Source: Haloferax litoreum (GTDB taxonomy: Archaea; Halobacteriota; Halobacteria; Halobacteriales; Haloferacaceae). Taken from it: DNA of 64,000 nt. Positions 54,067 through 60,826 of the stretch are shown here, piece by piece (within the stretch, counting starts at the first letter, position 1; the number at the start of each line of letters is the position of its first letter). The translations under genes were made by a program, and so were the position numbers. The DNA is taken from the NCBI RefSeq assembly GCF_009674605.1, contig NZ_WKJO01000001.1:2914001-2978000 (forward strand), given 5' to 3'. The notes under the pieces are model-generated. The model was given only the letters and a program-made list of their open reading frames with translations, made no database searches and was not told the origin of the DNA.

Positions 54067-55263
54067 ATGCCGGTGGACTTCTACGAACTCCTCGGGGTCG
54101 AACGCGACGCCGAGAAGACCGAAATCAAACAAGCCTTCCGTCAGATGGCGCGGGAGTATCACCCCGACGTCAACGACGACGAACGAGCGACGGCCCAGTT
54201 CACCGTCGTCAGAAAGGCCTACGAAGTCCTCACCGACGAGACCGAACGAGCGGACTACGACCGGATGGGTCACAGCACCTACGTGGAAAAGCGACTCGAC
54301 GGTCTGACCAAGTTCAAGTTCCCCGGACAGGCAGGCAACGGAAGCACGTCGACGAGTTCGTCGTCTTCCTCGTCGCGGTCCACCCCGTCTACGTCGCGGT
54401 CCACCTCGTCTTCATCACGCTCGTCTCGGTCGTCATCTTCGCGTTCGTCTTCCGCTCGGTCGTCATCTTCCCGGTCGTCTACGTCGGGGTCGTCTTCTTC
54501 GCGCTCGTCGGGACGAACGTCGTCGTCCTCGCGGTCTACGTCCTCGAACCGGTCGTCAGCCAGAACATCGACAGGGTCGTCCAACGGGTCGAGTACGTCT
54601 TCGCGGACGCGTTCGTCTCGAGGGGCTTCCAGTCGGTCGTCTACGTCGACGAGTCGCTCGAACCGGTCGTCGTCGCGGAGCAGTCGAACTCGTTCGACGA
54701 GTAATTCCTCTCGAACTGGGGGGTCGAGGAAGTCGAATCGATTCGAACGCGAACGCGGACAATCGGCGTCGTCGACGACAGACCAGGAGAGTGGGACGAA
54801 CCCGTTGTGGTACGGATGGGCCATCTCCCTCGTTACCTTGCTCGCGTACTTTGGTGGTCTCGGATGGTACCTCGTCGGTGCGGGTGCCCCCTTCGTGACA
54901 GCAATCGCATCCATCGATACCGCCGCGCCTGTGCCGTCGTTACTCGCGGTGTCACCTCTGACGACGCCGAGTATTGCCGCGTTACAGACCGCGGTTTCGA
55001 CTGCCCCGACGACACTCGTCCTTCCGGGGACTGCCGTACTGCTCGCCGTCTCGCTCCTCGGCGTCATCGCGCGGTTCGGTCACTCGTGGACGACGTGGCT
55101 CTACGCACTGGCGGCAGCAGTGCCCGTGGTCATCCTCGCCGCGGGAGCAATCGGTGTTGCTCGGCCACTCCTCGTCGATATCGTCGGACTCGTCGTCTGC
55201 CCGTTGGTCGGTGCCGGTGGGTTCGTCTTCGACGCCGGGCGGTATCTCTTCGCCACTCGGTGA
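54067..55263 (+). CDS. J-domain membrane protein with Ser/Arg-rich linker
   Basis: A 398-residue protein. Residues 1-70 are a J domain with DFYELLGVERDAEKTEIKQA and the HPD motif (YHPDVND near residue 38). From about 92 to 235 the sequence is a run of Ser, Arg and Thr ([20 protein letters not shown] and onward). Four or so membrane spans follow (WYGWAISLVTLLAYFGGLGW; LVLPGTAVLLAVSLLGVIA; WLYALAAAVPVVILAAGAIG; VDIVGLVVCPLVGAGGFVFD). It may recruit Hsp70 (DnaK) to the membrane. The linker is basic, the opposite of the acidic proteome. J domain and spans are in the same frame, supporting a single gene. Confidence 0.75.
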   Translation: MPVDFYELLGVERDAEKTEIKQAFRQMAREYHPDVNDDERATAQFTVVRKAYEVLTDETERADYDRMGHSTYVEKRLDGLTKFKFPGQAGNGSTSTSSSSSSSRSTPSTSRSTSSSSRSSRSSSSRSSSARSSSSRSSTSGSSSSRSSGRTSSSSRSTSSNRSSARTSTGSSNGSSTSSRTRSSRGASSRSSTSTSRSNRSSSRSSRTRSTSNSSRTGGSRKSNRFERERGQSASSTTDQESGTNPLWYGWAISLVTLLAYFGGLGWYLVGAGAPFVTAIASIDTAAPVPSLLAVSPLTTPSIAALQTAVSTAPTTLVLPGTAVLLAVSLLGVIARFGHSWTTWLYALAAAVPVVILAAGAIGVARPLLVDIVGLVVCPLVGAGGFVFDAGRYLFATR

Positions 55264-55332
55264 CCACGCCATCGTGGCGAGTCGTCTCACGAGGTACTCA
55301 CGATTATTGCCACGGGAGTCGAACGTGTCAGT

Positions 55333-56028
55333 ATGACTACTTCCGGTGGCCGAGTCAGGCGATTTCGCCTCGGTGGAGCGAACGCGTACCTCGTCGTCGA
55401 CAGCGCCAGCAGTCGCGAGGACGGGGACGAGGTGGTCCTCGTCGACGCCGGGATGCCGTGGGACCGGCGGCGTCTCTTGGGCGGCCTCGCCGACGCCGGA
55501 CTCGACGCTGGCGACATCGACCGTGTCCTCCTGACGCACTACGACCTCGACCACGTCGGCACACTCGCGACACTCGGCCTTCGAGACGACGTGCCGATTC
55601 ACGTCGCCGAACCGGACGCGTCGCACCTGACAGGCCAGTCGAAACCGCCTCTCCGGTCGCACAAGGGTGCCTTCCAACGACTCACCGCCCCGTTCTTCGA
55701 CCGACCGACGAACCCCGTCGAAGTCGTCGAAGACGGTGACGAAGTCGGCGGGTTCGTGGCCTACCGAACGCCGGGACACACACCGGGCCACACGGCATTC
55801 GTTCACGGACGCCTCGGTGTCGCCTTCGTAGGTGACATGGTACGTGCATCCGGTGAGAAACTCGCACCGATGCCGTGGGTGGTCGCTGCCGACGCCACGG
55901 AGAACCGTCGAAGTATCCGAGAGTTCGCCGCACGGTGCCCACCGGTCGACGTGGTTGCGATGGGACACGGCGACCCCGTACTGGAGCACGGGTACGGGGC
56001 GCTGAAGCGACTCGCCGACCGCGTGTGA
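55333..56028 (+). CDS. Metallo-beta-lactamase-fold hydrolase with a variant metal motif
   Basis: A 231-residue protein. The metal motif reads LLTHYDLDHVGTLATL near residue 70, with Asp where the canonical second His stands (HxDxDH variant). Later ligands lie in TPGHTPGHTAFVHG (about 145), VGDMVR and AMGHGDPVLEHG. It is a stand-alone hydrolase. It shares the fold, but little else, with the protein at 52966. The ATG follows an AT-rich box by about 30 bases. Confidence 0.83.
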   Translation: MTTSGGRVRRFRLGGANAYLVVDSASSREDGDEVVLVDAGMPWDRRRLLGGLADAGLDAGDIDRVLLTHYDLDHVGTLATLGLRDDVPIHVAEPDASHLTGQSKPPLRSHKGAFQRLTAPFFDRPTNPVEVVEDGDEVGGFVAYRTPGHTPGHTAFVHGRLGVAFVGDMVRASGEKLAPMPWVVAADATENRRSIREFAARCPPVDVVAMGHGDPVLEHGYGALKRLADRV

Positions 56029-56045
56029 ACGTCTCACTCGACTAA

Positions 56046-56055
56046 TACTTTTAGC
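56046..56055 (+). promoter_or_regulatory. TATA-like box of the DUF4097-like lipoprotein gene
   Basis: ACTTTTAGCC lies 23-32 bases before the ATG at 56078, in an AT-rich pocket (CTAATACTTTTAG); suggests a leaderless transcript. Confidence 0.5.
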
Positions 56056-56077
56056 CGGGCCGTTCGTCTGTACAGAC

Positions 56078-56884
56078 ATGAACACGCCCTCCAGACGGTC
56101 GGTTCTCAAACACGGTGGTGTGCTCGGACTCGCAGCACTCGCGGGGTGCGCGGCACCCAGCATCGAGACGCGAGAAGAAGAGACACAGGTCGTCCAGCCG
56201 AGTGGATACGAGTCGTTGGAGGTTCGGAACGTCAACGGCAGCGTCAGGGTCCAACCGTGGAATGCAGACGAGGTAGAGGTTCACATCGTCAAACGCGCCT
56301 TCTTCACCGATGCCCTCGGGTCGGTGCAAGTCGACATCGGCGGCGACGACACCCTCGAAATCACGCGAGTCGTCCGTGACGAAGACTCCGGACGTGTCGT
56401 CGTGGATATCGAGGTTCGCGTGCCCTCTGACTTCCCGGTGACACACGCGTCGTCGTCGAACGGGTCCATCGACGTACAGGGGACGACGGGTGACCTCGAA
56501 GCGCGGACGAGCAACGGGAGCGTCACTGTCCGGCGACTCGATGGCTTCGCCGAGTTGACGACCAGCAACGGAAGCATCACCGCCTTCGATGTGTCGGGAC
56601 TCGACGGCGTCCGAACGACGAACGGGTCTATCGAAGTCGACGTTCGGTCGATTCGTGACGACACGAGCATCGAAACGTCGAACGGGTCCGTCGCGGCGGC
56701 CCTCGCAGGGGACCTCGACGCCGAACTCGTCGCCCAGACGGCAACTGGGTCCATCGACACGAGTGGACTCTCGCTCACTGGTGGCGACGTCTCACGAACC
56801 CGAGTCACAGGGACGCTGGGTGACGGAGGGCCGACGCTCACTGTGTCGACGAGTAACGGGAGTATCGAGCTGTCGCTCTTGTAG
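56078..56884 (+). CDS. Tat lipoprotein with DUF4097-like beta-strand repeats
   Basis: A 268-residue surface protein. The signal has SRRSVLKHGGVLGLAALAGC with twin Arg and a lipobox (Cys at about residue 24). The mature part is a run of short strands with turn motif NGS repeated seven times (VNGSVRV, SNGSIDV, SNGSVTV, SNGSITA, TNGSIEV, SNGSVAA, SNGSIEL). This matches DUF4097-type right-handed beta repeats. Each NGS is also a consensus N-glycosylation sequon. No enzyme motif. Confidence 0.82.
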   Translation: MNTPSRRSVLKHGGVLGLAALAGCAAPSIETREEETQVVQPSGYESLEVRNVNGSVRVQPWNADEVEVHIVKRAFFTDALGSVQVDIGGDDTLEITRVVRDEDSGRVVVDIEVRVPSDFPVTHASSSNGSIDVQGTTGDLEARTSNGSVTVRRLDGFAELTTSNGSITAFDVSGLDGVRTTNGSIEVDVRSIRDDTSIETSNGSVAAALAGDLDAELVAQTATGSIDTSGLSLTGGDVSRTRVTGTLGDGGPTLTVSTSNGSIELSLL

Positions 56885-57233
56885 GAGTAAAGAGCGGGGA
56901 CCGCGGCCGAGCGCAGGTCCCCGGACTGACCAAGCCACTGCGAGGAGCACCAATCTCACAGTTGCCTGACGCGCCCGGCGGAAATGAATCGAACCACGCG
57001 CGTCAACACCACGTATGGTTCTTGTTGTAAAAAATCCTTTGTTCTCGCCAATTAGGGCCGCGCCATACAGAACCACTGGATAAATATGCTCTTATGTGAT
57101 GCATTTAGCTGTAGAAAGTGAACATTTGGGAACCTTCATGGTTCTTACTGGACGAACGGCCGGCAGAATCGTGAAGAATTCAGAGAATCGAACGACGACG
57201 GTAGAATAGGAGAGAAAACGAGAGAGAAGACGG
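56885..57233. other. 349-base gene-free, AT-rich intergenic region
   Basis: It starts with a perfect seven-base-arm hairpin (56896-56922), then turns AT-rich (TAAAAAATCC, ATAAATATGC, TTATGTGATGC) over about 57020-57120 and purine-rich (GGAGAGAAAACGAGAGAGAA) near the end. I find no open frame with coding bias and no convincing tRNA. Sits between convergent genes. Confidence 0.5.
56896..56922 (+). terminator. Hairpin after the DUF4097-like gene
   Basis: GGGGACC and GGTCCCC form a seven-base stem with a 13-base loop, 12 bases past the stop. No T-tract follows, so termination is uncertain; it could also be an RNA end-protecting stem. Confidence 0.35.
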
Positions 57234-57860
57234 TTATCTGACGAGATACGGGTCGTCACCGGGGATGAACCGCCCGAGGTCGGATTCACGGCGGAAGTCC
57301 GTCGACTGGAGTGTCGTCAAGCCAGCGACGAGTTCGTCGTGGTCATCGTCGTCCCACTCGAGAGGGTCCTTGATAGGAACGACGAGGAATCCACTCCCGC
57401 GAATCTCCTGTCCGTGGAGTGCTTCCATGTCGATATCGGTCTTCCATCCGACAGACGTGTAGTTGTTCAAGACGTGGTCCGTCGCGACTGCGCCCACAGG
57501 GAGCAGAACGTGGGCGGCGATTGCGCGGAGTTCTGCGTCGAAGAATCGCTCCATGTCGGTGTAGTCTGCGGCCGTCGGTGTCCCGTCTGGGACACACATG
57601 TGCAGATACGACACGAACGTCGAGTTCACGGTCGGTTCGTCGCCCGTCGTCCCCAAGAGGCCTGCATCGACGAGTGCTGCCTGGAGTCGCTTGCCTGCTT
57701 CGTTGGTGAACGGGACGCCGGTTTCGGCCCCACCGTGGATACCGGGGTGGTCACCGATGACGTGAAAATCAGCGTTGGCGTCGCCGTATCCCGGGACGAA
57801 CCGGTCACACGACGGTCGCATGCCGAACGGGTTGCTCGTGCGGTCGGTTACGTTCCTCAC
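57234..57860 (-). CDS. Uracil-DNA glycosylase family protein
   Basis: A 208-residue protein. IGDHPGIHGGAETGVPFTNE followed by AGKRLQAAL matches the GEAPG...GxPFxGxAGxxL core of family 4/5 uracil-DNA glycosylases, with a changed first motif (GDHPG). NSTFVSYLHMCVPDGTPT replaces the usual KCRPP segment. Visible Cys (two) are fewer than the four that bind the FeS cluster in classic members. It may remove deaminated bases. The GTG start at 57860 gives MRNVTDRTSNPFGM; a later ATG is at codon 14. Confidence 0.75.
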   Translation of the reverse strand: MRNVTDRTSNPFGMRPSCDRFVPGYGDANADFHVIGDHPGIHGGAETGVPFTNEAGKRLQAALVDAGLLGTTGDEPTVNSTFVSYLHMCVPDGTPTAADYTDMERFFDAELRAIAAHVLLPVGAVATDHVLNNYTSVGWKTDIDMEALHGQEIRGSGFLVVPIKDPLEWDDDDHDELVAGLTTLQSTDFRRESDLGRFIPGDDPYLVR

Positions 57861-57947
57861 GGTATCTCTTGAGGCGTCGTCAGATAAAGAAGACGTGGTT
57901 CGTCCCGAAATCGTACACGAACGTGTATGAGCATCCCGTTCGCCGAT

Positions 57948-58421
57948 TCAGAGTTCGACGCCAGACGGGATGAGACTCCGGCCACGGAGTAGACTGCCGT
58001 CTACGTCGTAGACGAGAAACATCGACTTCTCGAACGTGGCGAAGTGTTCGCCTTCGATGGCGACGTCGACACGATAGTGGCCGTCTTTGTCGTCCGAATT
58101 TCGGCCGTACTCCCGCGCCGCGCCGATGAAGTACAGCACGTCTTCCGCGTCGGCGTTGAGTTCGAGGACGTAGTCACCGGTCAGGCGGTCAGTCACACTG
58201 ACGACACCTCGTGTGTCCGTCTCGGTGATTGGACCCTGGAGGCGCAAAGATACGTCTAAGTCCCCCGACGCGAGGACGTCGCCGCCGGGTGCGGAGAATC
58301 GCTCCCGGAGTTCCTCGGGTGGGCCATAAAAGTCGATAGAGACCGTCGGTTGGCGAGGAGTGTCGTCTTCCTCGTACCAATCGACATCGCGAACGTCGAG
58401 TTCAAAGTAATCACGCCGCAT
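57948..58421 (-). CDS. Conserved haloarchaeal protein, DUF5793-like
   Basis: A 157-residue soluble protein. MRRDYFELDVRDVDWYEEDD, TVSIDFYGPPEELRERFSAP, TGDYVLELNADAEDVLYFIG and the C-terminal SLLRGRSLIPSGVEL agree with the family I recall as DUF5793. Role unknown. ATG at 58421; a longer frame upstream lacks coding bias. It is divergent from the membrane protein gene at 58566. Confidence 0.75.
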   Translation of the reverse strand: MRRDYFELDVRDVDWYEEDDTPRQPTVSIDFYGPPEELRERFSAPGGDVLASGDLDVSLRLQGPITETDTRGVVSVTDRLTGDYVLELNADAEDVLYFIGAAREYGRNSDDKDGHYRVDVAIEGEHFATFEKSMFLVYDVDGSLLRGRSLIPSGVEL

Positions 58422-58565
58422 TCCGTACGGTGTAGTATTATTGCGCGACCTATTAACGTGACGCCCACTCTCTCCCACGTGTCAGACGCACAATCGCACC
58501 GGAACTCCGACTCGGTGGTCGGACAGGTCGGTAGTTTTTACCCGACGCACCGTGGCGAATGTCGC

Positions 58566-59063
58566 ATGGTCTGGGTCCGGTCTGAACACGCAGGCGCACT
58601 GGCAGTCGTTTCGACGTGGCTCTGCGCACTTCTCCCGTGGAACATCACGTACTCGTCGAGCATCGCCGGCGTCAGTTTCTTGTTCGTCAGGTTTCCCTTC
58701 CTCGAAATTCAGTACGCGTGGGGGCTGTCCCAACGCGTTGCTGTCCGTAATCCGTTGTCTGCGCTGTCGCTCCAGTCGGGACAGACCGTCGAAATCGCCT
58801 ATCAGGTGTGGGTCGTCGGTGCGGCGGCGTTGGCGCTCGCACTCCTCTTTTCGTTCGCGTACTATCTACGTGAAGAACGCGTCGAGGCGGGGCCAGTCGA
58901 CCCTGTCCGACTCCTCGGCGGCCTCCTCGGAGTCGTCGGCCTCTCGTTCGGAGCGTCGTCGTATCTGCTCGCAACGCGTGGAATACCGGGCATTCCGCTC
59001 CCTGTCGGCGTCGTCATCGCACTCGTCTTCGCCGGCGTCCTGTTGACTGTCGAACGTTCCTGA
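58566..59063 (+). CDS. Haloarchaeal membrane protein of unknown function
   Basis: A 165-residue protein with about five hydrophobic spans (HAGALAVVSTWLCALLPWNI; YQVWVVGAAALALALLFSFA; LLGGLLGVVGLSFGASSYLL; PLPVGVVIALVFAGVLLTVE). The N-terminus MVWVRSEHAGAL may fit a family I know as DUF7549, from memory. ATG 58566 is chosen; a start near 58480 would add 28 hydrophilic residues. It precedes the pilus genes by 67 bases but a TATA box intervenes. Confidence 0.65.
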   Translation: MVWVRSEHAGALAVVSTWLCALLPWNITYSSSIAGVSFLFVRFPFLEIQYAWGLSQRVAVRNPLSALSLQSGQTVEIAYQVWVVGAAALALALLFSFAYYLREERVEAGPVDPVRLLGGLLGVVGLSFGASSYLLATRGIPGIPLPVGVVIALVFAGVLLTVERS

Positions 59064-59080
59064 GTGTCGGGCGCGCGGAC

Positions 59081-59090
59081 CATTTAAGTA
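59081..59090 (+). promoter_or_regulatory. TATA-like box of the pilB-pilC pair
   Basis: CATTTAAGTA, about 45-50 bases before the ATG at 59131. Predicted start of transcription near 59110 leaves a leader of about 15-20 bases. Confidence 0.45.
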
Positions 59091-59130
59091 GTGACCTCTC
59101 ATACCACCCGACCAACTGAACCGGGTGACG

Positions 59131-60825
59131 ATGCCACGAGATAGCACGAGAGATACGAGGCCGACAATCGACGCTGCGGGCGGCAGAGGCGTCTTCCGAC
59201 TCCTCCGCGATGGTGACTTCGACATCGCCGCCGACGAGACGAGACGAATCTTGCGGCGAACCGCAGAGATGCTTCGCGGGTCGAGCCTGAACGTCCGTCC
59301 ACTCATCCCAGAGGACACGCCACTCGGGACGTACGACATTCCAGAGGGGCACGAAGAACGCGAGCGATACTGGGTGAACGCGCCGTTCGCGTACGTCGTC
59401 GTCACCTTCGATACGAACGCGACTGCACACCACTACCACGTCGTCGAACCGAACCTCGACGAGTTCGAGGCGTCGCTCCTCGAGCGCGTTCGTACCGACA
59501 TCCGCGACCCGTTGTTGTACAATCGCGACATCGACCCGACGCGCGAGGACGCCCTCACGAACGAACTCGCGACACTCCTCGAACAGTACGGTCTCGAACT
59601 GGGGATGGACTCGTTTCACACCCTGCTGTACTACCTCCGGCGCGACTTCCACGGGTACGGACCGCTCGACCCGTTGATGCACGACCCGCACATCGAGGAC
59701 ATCTCCTGTGACGGGTACAACCTCCCGCTGTTCGTCTATCACGACGAGTACACCGACATCGTGACGAACATCTCCTTCGAGAGCGAGGAACTCGACAACT
59801 ACGTCATCCGCCTCGCACAGCGCTCCGGCCAGCACATCAGCGTCGGTGACCCCGTCCTCGGAACGACGCTCCCCAACGGTGCGCGCGCCGAGTTGGCACT
59901 CGGTGAAGAGGTGACGCCGCGCGGGTCGGCATTCACCGTCCGGATGTACGCTGAAGAGCCATTCACGCCCATCGACCTCGTGGAGTACGGGACGTTCTCC
60001 ATCGAAGAGATGGCGTACCTGTGGCTCTGTATCGAGCACAACAAGAGCCTCATCTTCGCCGGCGGGACGGCCTCCGGGAAGACCACCTCGATGAACGCCG
60101 TCTCGATGTTCGTCCCACCGCGGGCGAAAGTGCTCTCGATAGAGGACACTCGCGAACTCGCGCTGTACCACGACAACTGGCTGTCGTCTGTCACCCGTGA
60201 ACGCCTCCACGAAGGCACGGACATCACGATGTACGACCTCTTGCGGTCCGCGCTTCGCCACCGTCCGGAGTACATCATCGTCGGCGAAGTCCGCGGCGAG
60301 GAAGCGGTGACACTCTTCCAGGCGATGAACACGGGTCACACGACGTTCTCGACGATGCACGCCGACAGCATCGAGACGGTCATCAACCGACTGGAGAACG
60401 AACCCATCAACGTCCCGCGTGCGATGGTCCAATCGCTCGACTTGCTGTGTGTGCAGACGCTCACACGGCACGACGGCGAACGCGTCCGTCGGTCACAGAC
60501 GATTGGCGAGATTGGCGACATCGACCAGCGAACCGGCGAACTCGACTACTCCGCCGCCTTCTCGTGGGACCCCGAAGACGACACGTTCAGCCAGAGCGAC
60601 AGTTCGTTGCTCGACCAGATTCAACGCGAGAACGGATGGTCGCGGACCGAACTCCGTCGGGAACTTCGGCAACGTGAGCAGTTCCTCCGATACCTCCTCG
60701 ACAAGGGCGTCTCCGACTACCGCCGGTTCACCGCACTCATCAACGAATACTACGCAGACGCCGACGACGTGATGGCCCGCGTCGAGGCCGACGAAAACAT
60801 CGTCGACGCAGGAACGAGGCCCTGA
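59131..60825 (+). CDS. pilB: Type IV pilus / type II secretion assembly ATPase, PilB family
   Basis: A 564-residue ATPase. Walker A IFAGGTASGKTTSMNAVSMF near residue 310, Asp box ALYHDN region, Walker B IIVGEVRGEEAV, and the HTTFSTMHADSIETVI His box are all visible. The N-terminal 250 residues are acidic and resemble the haloarchaeal PilB/TadA-like branch. It powers pilin assembly at the inner face of the membrane. A GTG two codons earlier is an alternative start. pilC follows one base later. Confidence 0.9.
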   Translation: MPRDSTRDTRPTIDAAGGRGVFRLLRDGDFDIAADETRRILRRTAEMLRGSSLNVRPLIPEDTPLGTYDIPEGHEERERYWVNAPFAYVVVTFDTNATAHHYHVVEPNLDEFEASLLERVRTDIRDPLLYNRDIDPTREDALTNELATLLEQYGLELGMDSFHTLLYYLRRDFHGYGPLDPLMHDPHIEDISCDGYNLPLFVYHDEYTDIVTNISFESEELDNYVIRLAQRSGQHISVGDPVLGTTLPNGARAELALGEEVTPRGSAFTVRMYAEEPFTPIDLVEYGTFSIEEMAYLWLCIEHNKSLIFAGGTASGKTTSMNAVSMFVPPRAKVLSIEDTRELALYHDNWLSSVTRERLHEGTDITMYDLLRSALRHRPEYIIVGEVRGEEAVTLFQAMNTGHTTFSTMHADSIETVINRLENEPINVPRAMVQSLDLLCVQTLTRHDGERVRRSQTIGEIGDIDQRTGELDYSAAFSWDPEDDTFSQSDSSLLDQIQRENGWSRTELRRELRQREQFLRYLLDKGVSDYRRFTALINEYYADADDVMARVEADENIVDAGTRP

Positions 60826-60826
60826 C

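Noticed and set aside
54350-54702. Hydrophobic Val/Phe-rich frame inside the J-domain gene, looking like a separate membrane protein or a frameshift
   Set aside because: Its perfect C/G third positions follow automatically from Ser, Arg, Thr and Gly second positions in the main frame. There is no start codon, and J domain and C-terminal spans stay in one frame. Kept only as a point to verify.
54279-55067. Acidic Asp/Arg-rich minus-strand frame opposite the J-domain linker
   Set aside because: Although acidic composition is typical of halophiles, it is low complexity, lacks a domain, and is the complement of TCG-type repeats.
56880-57010. A tRNA-like segment (GGTTCGATTC on the minus strand near 56990)
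   Set aside because: The expected T-stem does not pair and no acceptor or anticodon arms can be built.
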